64,000 nucleotides of DNA. Origin: Candidatus Defluviibacterium haderslevense. GTDB taxonomy: Bacteria > Bacteroidota > Bacteroidia > Chitinophagales > Saprospiraceae. The number at the start of each line of letters is the position of its first letter. Position 1 is the stretch's first letter. Below, in pieces: positions 46,032-55,759 of the stretch. The translations under genes and the position numbers were made by a program. The notes beneath the pieces are model-generated. The model searched no databases, had not been told where the DNA came from, and saw only the letters and a list, made by a program, of their open reading frames with translations. The stretch lies in the NCBI GenBank assembly GCA_016712225.1, contig JADJRL010000003.1:517001-581000 (forward strand), written 5' to 3'.

Positions 46032-47665
46032 TGCGCATATTACAACTACTTTTTTTATTCCTGAGCATTTCAATATCATTGAAATCCCAAGTTAGTTTTG
46101 AAGCTACATCAGATGCTAAACAAGTATTAACCGGGAGTACTTTTCAGGTACAGTTTACTTTACACAATGCAGAGGGTGGTTCATTTACAGCTCCGGACTT
46201 TGGAGGTCTACAAATAGTACAAGGACCAAGTCAGTCTATGCAGACTTCTATTATTAATGGAAGCATGAGTTCATCATTATCGTATGTTTACGTATTGACT
46301 TCGACCAGACTTGGAACATTTACCATCGGGTCTGCGACTATCCGAGTTGGTAGAAATATATTGAAGACAAAACCAATTCAAATTGAATTTCTTAAATCTT
46401 CAAATATAAAAGCAGAATCTAAACAGTTCTTTATCAAAGCAACACTTGATACTACGACAGCATATGTAGGACAACAGATTACCTTAAGTTATAAACTTTA
46501 TACGCAAGTTAGTATCCAGAATATTGAAGTCGTGACGGGTTCATCGTTTGATGATTTCTATAAAGTGGAAGCAGAGAATGATAAAAATGGTGTATTACGA
46601 GAAATTATCAATGGCCAACAATACACGACTAAAGTCTTGGGAAAAATTTTTCTATTTCCATTAAAGGCAGGTCATTTAACCATTAGTCCTGTTGTATATC
46701 GGGTTAGTATTGGAGAAGATGATCCGTGGGGATTTAATATGTCCAGTATTTTTAGGCAACAGATGGAAACGGTATTATCCAATGAACTGAGTTTAAAAGT
46801 GCTGCCATTGCCCAAACCCATCCCACAACAATTTTCCGGGGCAGTAGGTCAGTACAAGATTGATTTCAAAGGCGTCAACCAACAATACAATTTAAGTGAT
46901 GCGATTAATATAAGTATGTATCTGGAAGGCGATGGAAATCTAAATCAAATTAAACCCAATATATTTAATCAAGATACCAGTTTTGAATTTACAGAATCTC
47001 GCGTAAGCGATATTCAAAAAGCCGCTCCAACACAAAAACTGATTCAATCTCGGTACTACGATTATCTATTAACGCCAAAAAAACCGGGTGCCTATACACT
47101 AAAGCCTGAGTTTATTTTTTTTAATCCGTATACAGGAACATATGAAATTGTTCGTGATAGCTTTAATGTACAAATCAACTCACAAATTGTAAAAAATGTG
47201 CAAGCAAGAAATACTAATGAGATCAGAGATATTTATAGTAAAGAATCTATGTCAACTTCAGATGGATTATTGTGGAATAAATGGTTCATTTGGGTATTCT
47301 TATCCCTTCCTGTTTTACTAGGATTTATATTTAAAACTTTAGACATTGACTCCATAAAAAAAATATGGAATCAAAAAAAATCAACACAAAACAATCAATA
47401 CCATAAAACAGATTCACAAGGTATTACGAACATCCATGATTTAGAACAATTATTCATTAGTGTCATCAATACCAAATTAAATACACATCAACAAAATCTT
47501 CAGGAAATCAAGCAATACCTTGCCGTGGAACCTGACATGAATTTGAAACTTCCAATTACAAATCTAATGCAAGAATTTGATTTCTTAAAATACACTGGAA
47601 CTCATGATCTTCATGCATTACAGGAATTCAAACAAAAATTGGATCTGATTATTGGTCGTGATTAA
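46031..47665 (+). CDS. batD: BatD family protein
   Basis: The 544-residue protein has a signal peptide (about 20 residues, ending LKSQ), several Ig-like BatD domains starting VSFEATSDAKQVLTGSTF with PDFGGLQIVQGPSQSMQ, and one transmembrane span near 418-436 (WFIWVFLSLPVLLGFIF) followed by a ~105-residue cytoplasmic tail with helices. It fits the BatD/oxygen-tolerance family (PF13584). It is the last gene of the operon and its stop overlaps the stop of the convergent prfC. Confidence 0.92.
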   Translation: MRILQLLFLFLSISISLKSQVSFEATSDAKQVLTGSTFQVQFTLHNAEGGSFTAPDFGGLQIVQGPSQSMQTSIINGSMSSSLSYVYVLTSTRLGTFTIGSATIRVGRNILKTKPIQIEFLKSSNIKAESKQFFIKATLDTTTAYVGQQITLSYKLYTQVSIQNIEVVTGSSFDDFYKVEAENDKNGVLREIINGQQYTTKVLGKIFLFPLKAGHLTISPVVYRVSIGEDDPWGFNMSSIFRQQMETVLSNELSLKVLPLPKPIPQQFSGAVGQYKIDFKGVNQQYNLSDAINISMYLEGDGNLNQIKPNIFNQDTSFEFTESRVSDIQKAAPTQKLIQSRYYDYLLTPKKPGAYTLKPEFIFFNPYTGTYEIVRDSFNVQINSQIVKNVQARNTNEIRDIYSKESMSTSDGLLWNKWFIWVFLSLPVLLGFIFKTLDIDSIKKIWNQKKSTQNNQYHKTDSQGITNIHDLEQLFISVINTKLNTHQQNLQEIKQYLAVEPDMNLKLPITNLMQEFDFLKYTGTHDLHALQEFKQKLDLIIGRD

Positions 47666-49242
47666 AATTCACTGGTCATATAGAAATCAACATCAGGAAA
47701 ATTATCTTGAACTAATTTTAAAGTCCATGAAGATTCAGCAAGAAATACGACTTTAAGATCCTTGTCACGAGCTATATCCTTCTTACGGCGTTGAATAAAT
47801 TCTTCTAATTTCTTAGGATCCTTGGCATTAACCCAACATGCTTTATATAGATTGATCGGATCATAATTACATGCTGCATTATATTCATGTTCCAATCGAT
47901 ATTGTATCACATCAAACTGCAGTGCACCAACAACACCAATAATTTTGCGTTGAGTATCTTCTTTAGTAAACATCTGAGCTACCCCTTCATCCATGAGTTG
48001 TTCTAATCCTTTTGCAAATTGTTTAAACTTAGAAGGATCCGCGTTATTGACATATCGAAAAATCTCAGGAGAAAATCTTGGAATACCTTTGAAATGAAGT
48101 TTTTCGCCTTCCGTCAATGCATCTCCAATCTTAAAATTGCCGGAGTCGTATAAGCCGACAACATCTCCGGGATAGGCTTCATCAACGACTTCTTTTTTTG
48201 CCGCCATAAAGGATGTTGGATTCGAGAATTTTAATTGTCTGTTCAATCTAACATGAAAGTAATTGGTATTTCTTTTAAATATCCCGGAACAGATCCTGAA
48301 GAATGCAATACGGTCCCGGTGTTTAGGATCCATATTGGCGTGTATCTTAAAAATAAAACCACTTAAAGCTTCTTCTTCCGGTTTGACAATTCGTTCTTCT
48401 GTTTCTCTGGATAAAGGTGTTGGTGCAATTTCCACGAAGCAATCGAGCATTTCCCGAACTCCAAAATTATTAACGGCACTACCATAAAAAACAGGAGCTA
48501 TTTTTCCACTCAAATAATCTTCACGATTGAATTTTGGATATATCGTTTCTATGGTATTCAATTCATCTAAAAAAATACCATGCATTCTTGACCCAATGAT
48601 TGATTTGAAATCCTCACTGTTGGTATTTTCAATCGTAATTACTTCTTCACCATCTTGTTTTCCATGAGGTTTGAAATGGATGAATTTTTTTTCATAAAGA
48701 CTGTAGACTCCTTGAAAAGATTGCCCCATCCCAACAGGCCAAGATAAGGGTGTAACATGCAGACCTAATTTGGTTTCCACTTCATCCAAAAGATCAAAAG
48801 GATCTTTACCCTCACGATCCATTTTGTTGATAAAAACAATAATCGGCGTCTTGCGCATTCGACAAACTTCCACAAGTTTTTCAGTTTGCTCTTCAACCCC
48901 TTTTGCAACGTCAATAACTACAATAACGCTATCTACTGCAGTTAAGGTTCTGAATGTATCTTCAGCAAAGTCTTTGTGGCCGGGTGTATCCAAAATATTG
49001 ATCTGTAGATCGCGATAAGGAAAAGCCATGACGGATGTGGCTACCGAAATTCCACGCTGACGTTCGATCTCCATAAAATCTGAAGTCGCATGTTTCTTTA
49101 TCTTATTAGATTTTACAGCTCCGGCAGTTTGTATCGCACCACCAAATAGCAACAACTTTTCAGTTAGGGTCGTTTTTCCGGCATCCGGATGAGATACGAT
49201 GCCAAAAGTGCGTCTTTTGTTTAATTCTTCTTGAAAACTCAT
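47662..49242 (-). CDS. prfC: Peptide chain release factor 3
   Basis: The 526-residue protein starts at ATG 49242 (MSFQEELNKRRTFG); a longer frame upstream adds residues not seen in the family. G1 is SHPDAGKT at 17-24, followed by the switch ERQRGISV, G3 DTPGHKDF and G4 NKMDREGKD. RF3 is the GTPase that recycles RF1/RF2 from the ribosome after termination. Length (about 526-530) fits RF3. Confidence 0.95.
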   Translation of the reverse strand: MSFQEELNKRRTFGIVSHPDAGKTTLTEKLLLFGGAIQTAGAVKSNKIKKHATSDFMEIERQRGISVATSVMAFPYRDLQINILDTPGHKDFAEDTFRTLTAVDSVIVVIDVAKGVEEQTEKLVEVCRMRKTPIIVFINKMDREGKDPFDLLDEVETKLGLHVTPLSWPVGMGQSFQGVYSLYEKKFIHFKPHGKQDGEEVITIENTNSEDFKSIIGSRMHGIFLDELNTIETIYPKFNREDYLSGKIAPVFYGSAVNNFGVREMLDCFVEIAPTPLSRETEERIVKPEEEALSGFIFKIHANMDPKHRDRIAFFRICSGIFKRNTNYFHVRLNRQLKFSNPTSFMAAKKEVVDEAYPGDVVGLYDSGNFKIGDALTEGEKLHFKGIPRFSPEIFRYVNNADPSKFKQFAKGLEQLMDEGVAQMFTKEDTQRKIIGVVGALQFDVIQYRLEHEYNAACNYDPINLYKACWVNAKDPKKLEEFIQRRKKDIARDKDLKVVFLAESSWTLKLVQDNFPDVDFYMTSEF

Positions 49243-49250
49243 AAGGGCTG

Positions 49251-49258
49251 CAAAAGTA
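49251..49258 (-). promoter_or_regulatory. Candidate -7 element (TACTTTTG) of prfC
   Basis: On the minus strand TACTTTTGC lies 8 bases before the prfC ATG, matching TAnnTTTG. If used, transcription would start only a few bases before the ATG, giving an almost leaderless message. No -33 TTG was found at the usual distance. Confidence 0.35.
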
Positions 49259-49424
49259 TAACTATTTATACTTTTTGTCCATAAAATGGGGTAATGAATG
49301 TGTGATTTAAAAAAATCAAACAAAGATTTTTTTGAAATAATTTACCTTTCTAGGCATCATTTTGACCTTTTAATCGATCTATATTGATATTACTTATCAC
49401 GTAATACCAAATTTAGTTATCACT

Positions 49425-50474
49425 ATGCTTATAAACCTAAATAGACAGATATTGATTTGTATTTGCATATCTATACAATTACTCAATGCACAAGATTTAC
49501 ATGTAACCAATTATAATTTTGCCAAACCCTATTTTAATCCTGCAGAAGTTGGCAGTTTCTCTGGTACCATTAGGCTAGGCGGAATCTATCGGGAACAATT
49601 TTCGAATTTTATCCACAAACCCTATCAAACCGTATTATTTTATATGGATAGTCCGGTGTCTAATGGTCTTCGACCAAGTCATTGGATTGGAAGTGGCCTG
49701 CAATTATCTTTGGATCGCGCTGGTGATCTTGTAGTTCAAAATATTGGGATTATGGGATCTCTAAGCTATCATATAGGACTTGATACCAAATATAAAAATG
49801 TGATCGCACTTGGATTTCAATTTGGAAACATCCAAAGGTCTGTAAATCCAAATCGGGCTGTTTTTCAAGATCAATTTGAAGGCAGTCTGGGAGCAAGTAA
49901 AGATTTACATTTTATTCAGGATTACAAAGACAATTACCAGGATTACAATGTTGGTTTAAAATTCACTCATAAATTATCGAGTTATTCCAACTTTGATGCA
50001 GGCCTTGCTGTCTTGCATCTGGCGCAACCAAATATTCGGTTTAAAGATGGACAAATTGATAATCCCATTTATCGCAGAATTAATTTAAATGCATCTTATG
50101 GAATTGATTTGTCTGATGAGATGAGTCTTACCCCGGTCTTATATTTTTCAAAATATAGTAATGCATATAATACCTCTGTACAATTATTATGGAATTATCG
50201 ATTCTTCGAAAAATCTGATAAAAAACAAAAAATAAAAATACCTAAAGACTACCAAATCAGTTTAGGTGTGGGTTACAGAATTCAAGATGCTATACAATTT
50301 ATTGTTGGCGGAATATATAAACAGTGGAAGTTTGGATTCGCTTATGATATGACCGTTTCTTCAGCATCACAATTCGATAATTATTATGGAGCTTATGAAG
50401 TTGGCATCAGCCGAATATTGAGTTATCCCAAAAAACCAAAAGTAGTTTCCAAATTTTATTGTCCTAGATTTTAA
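49425..50474 (+). CDS. PorP/SprF family outer-membrane protein
   Basis: The 349-residue protein has a signal peptide (ending LLNAQ, about 22 residues) and then DLHVTNYNFAKPYFNPAEVGSF, the PorP/SprF opening (short strand, then FNPAxxG). The rest shows barrel-like strands (GSGLQLSLDRAGDLV, QISLGVGYRIQDAIQFIVGG). PorP/SprF proteins are typically encoded beside type B sorting-domain adhesins and are needed for their secretion or surface attachment. Here it heads a three-gene cassette with a metalloprotease and a PKD adhesin, with 9 bp to the next gene. Confidence 0.9.
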   Translation: MLINLNRQILICICISIQLLNAQDLHVTNYNFAKPYFNPAEVGSFSGTIRLGGIYREQFSNFIHKPYQTVLFYMDSPVSNGLRPSHWIGSGLQLSLDRAGDLVVQNIGIMGSLSYHIGLDTKYKNVIALGFQFGNIQRSVNPNRAVFQDQFEGSLGASKDLHFIQDYKDNYQDYNVGLKFTHKLSSYSNFDAGLAVLHLAQPNIRFKDGQIDNPIYRRINLNASYGIDLSDEMSLTPVLYFSKYSNAYNTSVQLLWNYRFFEKSDKKQKIKIPKDYQISLGVGYRIQDAIQFIVGGIYKQWKFGFAYDMTVSSASQFDNYYGAYEVGISRILSYPKKPKVVSKFYCPRF

Positions 50475-50483
50475 TACAAGCTT

Positions 50484-51221
50484 ATGAGAAAAATAATATT
50501 TTTTTGGATTCTATTATTAGTACGTCCACAAGCACAGGATTTGCATATACAATCTAAAGATCTTCCTTGTGTCAACAAGCATTTCAATCTCATGATACAC
50601 ATAGTGGTTGATTCCTTACGCAAACCCGGAATCGATGTCTCCACAATTATGGGAACAATAACTGGGGCCAATTATCACTTTGCACCGATTTGTGCATCCT
50701 TCAGTGTTTGCGGTGTGGATACCATTCACAATTATGCCTTTGACAGTATCGAAGACATGGATAAAAGAAATGAACTAATGGCCTTACATCAAAAACCCAA
50801 TGTCATTAATGTCTACTATGTGGATTATATATTAACACCATCTGTATGTGGATTATCAGGCCTTGGAACACTCATAAAAAAATCATGTCCGGGTTCCATT
50901 ACCCATGAATTCGGACATTTGTTTGGATTGTCACATACCTTTGAAGGTAATGGCATAGAGCTGGTCAATGGGGCCAATTGTGATGTAGCAGGTGATGGTA
51001 TTTGTGATACACCTTCAGATCCTTTTGTACCGGATTCACCACCCGGAAAGTATGCTACAGGATGTGAATTTGTGTTCACCGGTAAAGATGCCAATGGTGA
51101 ATATTATCAACCTGATATTGGAAATATTATGAGCTATTATGGATGCGATTGTGGATTCACCAGAGAACAGTATTTAGTCATGGCAAATACTATTGTTAAT
51201 TCTTTTATTAATCTATGGTAA
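50484..51221 (+). CDS. Pappalysin-like (M43) zinc metalloprotease without sorting domain
   Basis: The 245-residue protein has a signal peptide (ending PQAQ, about residue 18) and the zinc site HEFGHLFGLSH with His141, Glu142, His145 and His151. The M43 features GDGICDTPSDP and the Met-turn NIMSYYGC follow. It ends a few residues after the catalytic domain (NSFINLW) and has no T9SS sorting domain, unlike most M43 proteases of the phylum. It is followed after one base by the PKD adhesin gene, so a role in processing that adhesin or its surroundings is an inference. Confidence 0.88.
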   Translation: MRKIIFFWILLLVRPQAQDLHIQSKDLPCVNKHFNLMIHIVVDSLRKPGIDVSTIMGTITGANYHFAPICASFSVCGVDTIHNYAFDSIEDMDKRNELMALHQKPNVINVYYVDYILTPSVCGLSGLGTLIKKSCPGSITHEFGHLFGLSHTFEGNGIELVNGANCDVAGDGICDTPSDPFVPDSPPGKYATGCEFVFTGKDANGEYYQPDIGNIMSYYGCDCGFTREQYLVMANTIVNSFINLW

Positions 51222-51222
51222 T

Positions 51223-54200
51223 ATGAGAACACCTTTTTATTTTTTTATACTTTTAGGTATAAGTTTACAGTATTTACAGGCACAAACATCAGATATCAAT
51301 AAAGGATGCATACCCTTAAATGTAAATTTTACGGCACCTCAATTATCAGATTATTATTGGGACTTCAACGATGGCAATAATGCAAGCATTTCAAATGCCA
51401 ATCATATTTTTACTAAACCGGGAACCTTCCAGGTTAATTTATTTGAAGGAAAAAACGGGCGACTTGTCGGCACCATTCCAATCACTGTTTATGCAGATCC
51501 GGTAATCACGTTCACAGGCACACCCATATCCGGATGCAGTCCACTCCATGTTGTTTTTACATCTTCGATTACTAATGATCCTGCCATCACCATCAAAGAT
51601 ATTTTATGGTCCTTTGGTGACGGTAATAGTTCTACACTCATGAATCCCAACCACACCTATACCAATTCGGGAAAATACAATGTTTCCATTAGAGTAAATA
51701 CGTCCATTGCAGAATGTGATAAAACTTTTTTAGTTCAGGAATATATTCAAGTAACAGGAACCAAAGCTGCTTTTACCCTATCGAAGTCGGTAGGATGTGA
51801 AATTCCGTCGACCATTTTAATTGCTAATTTCACCAAAGATGAAAATGGCAATACCTATTTATGGGATTTTGGAAATGGAAGTACCTCAACACTATTTGAT
51901 CCAAAAATGATTGTGTATAATTCTACCGGAACGTATAAGATCACCTTAAAAGTCATTGATAATAAAGGATGTGAATCAACAATTAGTCAATCTGTTGTTG
52001 TTGGTCCACCGGTTATTACACTTGATGGTCAAGATAGTTTCTGTATCCAAACCATGGGTGCTTATAAGAACACTACTGTTGCAGATTCTTTTCTATGGCA
52101 ATTCAGTAGTGGTGCAAATATTAGCACCAGTAAACTCAAAGAACCTAAATTTATTTATCAATCATCAGGAATCAAAACGATAACGCTAACAGCCTATAAT
52201 GGCAGTTGTAAAACGGATACCACATTTAATGTTTTTATTGATCAGGTGGATGCAGACTTCACCATTACCGGACCAGATTGCTTACAAAATACTAATATTA
52301 TTTTGCATGCTAAACAAAAAGGCTCGTATACCTATCTTTGGAATGATAGTATTAAAGGAAAAGATGTATTGAATTACATCTATCATTCTCCACAACGTGA
52401 TTCTTTATATAGACACAGAAATGACACTATATTTCAATCATTAAGCATTACATCATCTATTGGATGTTATGATTTTAAGGACAAGTATTTTATACACCGA
52501 AGACCAAATGCTATATTAATTCCTTCCGTCAAGGAAGGTTGTGCACCATTAAAAGTACAATTCAACGATGCGAGTCAATCCATGGATAAAATTATCAAGT
52601 GGAAGCTATTCTATGGTGATGGTCAGATCGAAGACAAATCCAGTGATCAATTAGGATCTCATGACTATAACAAACCTGGAGAATATTATGTCAAGTTCAT
52701 CATCGAAAATATCAAAGGATGTATTGACACTTCCGAAGGATTCTGGATTAAAGTTGGTGAACCCATTATACCTACATACACCATAGACCAAACAACTATT
52801 TGCCTAGGTGGAACGATAAATATTAAAAAAACAAATTCAGATCCACGTATTGACTCATGGCATGTGTATTCTGATAATGGAAGATTTAGTCATTGTTGGA
52901 CATCGAACGATGCTTCACATCAATTTGTAAATAATCCAGGGACTTTTCAATTGCAGGTAGTCTCAGAATACAATGGTTGTTTTACTAATGCTGCTGAAAC
53001 TAAAACGATAACGGTAAAAGGGGCGAAAGCCAATATTGCATTTATGACCAATTGTTCTGCAACTCATGATGTCATGTTTGTCAGCAAAAGTCTACAGGCT
53101 ACACAGTTGAAGTGGTCTTTTGGAGATGGACAATTTTCAACACTCGATTCACTCATTCATCACTATGATCAAAGAGGTACCTACAAAGTCACATTAAGTG
53201 CTATAGATGTATCGAGTGGCTGTCCTGAAAATGTAGATACTAAAACCGTACATATCAAAGAAATCAAAGCTGCGTTTTTGATCCCGGAGAAGATCTGTGA
53301 CAATGTACTTTATCCTTTGGACGCCAGTGCTTCACAAGATGTGGATCGCGATTGCAATAAAGGTTTTTTATGGCGGTTTCCAAATCACAGACCACGTGAA
53401 GTAGGAAAGGATACCATTATGCACGGTTTTGGTAAATCAGGGTATCAGGAAGTCAGTCTGGTTGTAGAAGATATCAATGGTTGTAAAGACTCCATTACTA
53501 CGGGCACTACAGTGTATTCGATAACCCCCAATTTCGATGTGGATAAAACCAATTTTTGTATTCCAGCAAATCTAAAATTTACCGATAAAACTAAATCTGA
53601 TACTACACTGGTATCATGGTCATGGAATTTCGGATCAAAAGATCAAAACCCAAATTTAAAATTCACAAAAGACGATACGGTACTAGTCATATTAAGTGTA
53701 AAAGATACCATCGGGTGTGTAGATACTATAGCAAAAACATTAAGCATCTATAAACCCATTTCTAAAATTCAATACTCGAAAGGACTTGGTCTTTGTATAG
53801 GAGAAACCGTTCAGTTTAATGCCAATGATTTTACCAGTGGTGGATCATCGTTACAATTCATGTGGAACTTTGGTAAATTTGGAACCAGCAACTTACAAAA
53901 TCCAAAAATAGTATTTGATAAAAGCGGCAAACAAAAAATAGTTCTCAACTATGAAGAAAAAGGATCCGGTTGCATGGGTACGGATTCTATAGAAATGGAT
54001 ATTGTAAAAATACCGGAAGCTCAATTTACCACTGCATTAGATTCTATACATCCTATATGTTATCCCGCCATTTTTGAATTGAAAAACAATTCCAGTACTG
54101 AAGGTATCGTCCGGTACACCTGGAGTTTTGATAACGGCTCAACCAACAATTTAGTCAATCCCACTTTTGCATTTGGCAAAGGCAAACACCATATACAACT

Positions 54201-55041
54201 CATCGTCAGATCCATTTATGGATGTTCGGATACGATTAGTAGAGATTATACCTTGATTGGACCTGAAGGTAAAATCAGTGCTGATAAATTAGTTCTTTGC
54301 AAAGGAGAAGAAGCTGTTTTTTCAGCTAATGATCTGGTTGATGTTAATCAAATAGAATGGGATTTTAATGATGGAAAAATCATTAAAGGTGAAAATCCTG
54401 TTCGGTATCGATTTGATTCAGTAGGATCTAAATCTGTATTTTTGGTACTTAAATCTACAGATACAGGATGCGAACATATAGATAGTCTTGCAGTAATAGT
54501 CCCTGAGATCATTGCAGACTTTTTATGGATTGATACTTTGAATTATTGTCCAGGCTTAGCCCTATTTAAAAACAAATCGATAGGCGCAGATACCTATGAA
54601 TGGAATTTTGGCGAGGGCTTAACCAGCAAAGAACGAGATCCCAAAGTAGTCTATAAATCCCTCGGAAAAAAATCAGTGGAATTAATAGTCAGTGATTCAC
54701 TGACCCAATGTCGGGATAAAATTACTAAAGAAATTGATATAGAGCAGGTCCTTGAATTTTATAAATTCCCGAATGTATTTAGCCCAAATAATGATGGAAC
54801 AAACGATTACTTTAATGTCGCCGTAAAACCAGCGTACAAAGATTATGTAGAAGTCGTCCAATTCAAAGTATACAACCGTTGGGGTAAATTAATATACAAT
54901 AATGATAGCCCAAACACAGGTTGGGACGGTCGATGGCAAGGCATAGATGCTCCTGTGGAAGTATATGCCTATTTTATTGAAATCAGAATTCGTGATTGTA
55001 ATAGTCAGGTGAGTAAGGGGAATGTGACGATTATTAGGTGA
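51223..55041 (+). CDS. Giant multi-PKD adhesin with T9SS type B sorting domain
   Basis: The 1272-residue protein starts at ATG 51223; an earlier start would overlap the protease gene. After the signal peptide (ending YLQAQ) come roughly ten to fourteen PKD-type Ig domains, seen from motifs such as YWDFNDGNN, WSFGDGNSS, WDFGNGSTS, WSFGDGQFS and WDFNDGK, about 80-95 residues apart. The last ~95 residues (FPNVFSPNNDGTNDYF, VYNRWGKLIY, GWDGRWQG) form the type B sorting domain. Many paired cysteines occur in the PKD repeats. It is likely exported by T9SS with help of the PorP/SprF protein and held on the surface. Confidence 0.9.
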   Translation: MRTPFYFFILLGISLQYLQAQTSDINKGCIPLNVNFTAPQLSDYYWDFNDGNNASISNANHIFTKPGTFQVNLFEGKNGRLVGTIPITVYADPVITFTGTPISGCSPLHVVFTSSITNDPAITIKDILWSFGDGNSSTLMNPNHTYTNSGKYNVSIRVNTSIAECDKTFLVQEYIQVTGTKAAFTLSKSVGCEIPSTILIANFTKDENGNTYLWDFGNGSTSTLFDPKMIVYNSTGTYKITLKVIDNKGCESTISQSVVVGPPVITLDGQDSFCIQTMGAYKNTTVADSFLWQFSSGANISTSKLKEPKFIYQSSGIKTITLTAYNGSCKTDTTFNVFIDQVDADFTITGPDCLQNTNIILHAKQKGSYTYLWNDSIKGKDVLNYIYHSPQRDSLYRHRNDTIFQSLSITSSIGCYDFKDKYFIHRRPNAILIPSVKEGCAPLKVQFNDASQSMDKIIKWKLFYGDGQIEDKSSDQLGSHDYNKPGEYYVKFIIENIKGCIDTSEGFWIKVGEPIIPTYTIDQTTICLGGTINIKKTNSDPRIDSWHVYSDNGRFSHCWTSNDASHQFVNNPGTFQLQVVSEYNGCFTNAAETKTITVKGAKANIAFMTNCSATHDVMFVSKSLQATQLKWSFGDGQFSTLDSLIHHYDQRGTYKVTLSAIDVSSGCPENVDTKTVHIKEIKAAFLIPEKICDNVLYPLDASASQDVDRDCNKGFLWRFPNHRPREVGKDTIMHGFGKSGYQEVSLVVEDINGCKDSITTGTTVYSITPNFDVDKTNFCIPANLKFTDKTKSDTTLVSWSWNFGSKDQNPNLKFTKDDTVLVILSVKDTIGCVDTIAKTLSIYKPISKIQYSKGLGLCIGETVQFNANDFTSGGSSLQFMWNFGKFGTSNLQNPKIVFDKSGKQKIVLNYEEKGSGCMGTDSIEMDIVKIPEAQFTTALDSIHPICYPAIFELKNNSSTEGIVRYTWSFDNGSTNNLVNPTFAFGKGKHHIQLIVRSIYGCSDTISRDYTLIGPEGKISADKLVLCKGEEAVFSANDLVDVNQIEWDFNDGKIIKGENPVRYRFDSVGSKSVFLVLKSTDTGCEHIDSLAVIVPEIIADFLWIDTLNYCPGLALFKNKSIGADTYEWNFGEGLTSKERDPKVVYKSLGKKSVELIVSDSLTQCRDKITKEIDIEQVLEFYKFPNVFSPNNDGTNDYFNVAVKPAYKDYVEVVQFKVYNRWGKLIYNNDSPNTGWDGRWQGIDAPVEVYAYFIEIRIRDCNSQVSKGNVTIIR

Positions 55042-55345
55042 TGACATGAATTACAATTTGCATTTTGAAAAATTATAATTAGATGTTCTCGTGCTTAAAA
55101 AAAATATAAGATATGCATTTCACATCTAACAAATATTTCATAATAGTTTAAAGCGTGAAATAGTTAGCATCTATTTCATCATATTATGTATTTAAATAAA
55201 TATTTTAATTTTTCTGCATTTTTATGTGAGCAAGAATCATTCTTAGTACTCACTGAATCGAGAATGCTAGTAATATTATTTTTCTTTAATATCCGCATTA
55301 GCTTCACGTAAAATCTTATGATAGGTTTTTTTAATTCGCAGCTAC
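55042..55345. other. Convergent intergenic region with a hairpin
   Basis: About 300 bases with no supported gene. TGAAATAG (55156-55163) pairs perfectly with CTATTTCA (55171-55178) around TTAGCAT. It lacks a T tract, so it is a doubtful terminator for the adhesin operon. A separate 8-bp inverted repeat (TTAGATGT 55079-55086 / ACATCTAA 55132-55139) surrounds an A-rich stretch. Confidence 0.45.
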
Positions 55346-55759
55346 TCAATTTATTATATAAGAAATAACTGAATCAGAATTGTAACTTCTACTAGCTAAA
55401 ATAGACATATAGTAAGTATCTAAAGAACTATTTAGGTTAGGTCTACGAATCCTTGGTGGTGGATTTAATTTTTCATTTGAATCAGGGTAAAGCGGAACAT
55501 AAATATTGTCTATATAAAATTTAATTTGTGATTTAGTTTCCAATTTATCAATAAAAGATTGCATCAATAAAATACTTTCGCTATGGAATGGATCACGTTT
55601 TATTTGATTCGAGAATATAATTAATAGACTATCCTTGCTAATTTTTTGTTTTGTTAATGATTCCCACGTGTCATTAATAAACTTCAAATTTGGGTTAACA
55701 TATTTTGATTGTTGTTTACAAATTAACAAAATAAATAAAGGAAAAAACAATTTTTTCAT
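55346..55759 (-). CDS. Small exported protein, probable lipoprotein, unknown function
   Basis: The 137-residue protein has a hydrophobic start MKKLFFPLFILLICKQQ, where LLIC is a plausible lipobox with Cys14. The rest is polar, with a Pro-rich PPPRIRRPN stretch near residue 103. I recognise no family. Its ATG overlaps the upstream stop by 4 bp (ATGA), so it is translated together with the 226-residue protein before it. Both have a small unknown exported protein character. Confidence 0.6.
   Translation of the reverse strand: MKKLFFPLFILLICKQQSKYVNPNLKFINDTWESLTKQKISKDSLLIIFSNQIKRDPFHSESILLMQSFIDKLETKSQIKFYIDNIYVPLYPDSNEKLNPPPRIRRPNLNSSLDTYYMSILASRSYNSDSVISYIIN

Noticed and set aside
45555..47665. 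Frameshifted or split single batD
   Set aside because: Each of the two frames has its own ATG and signal peptide and its own copy of the first domain, so they are two genes and not one broken gene.
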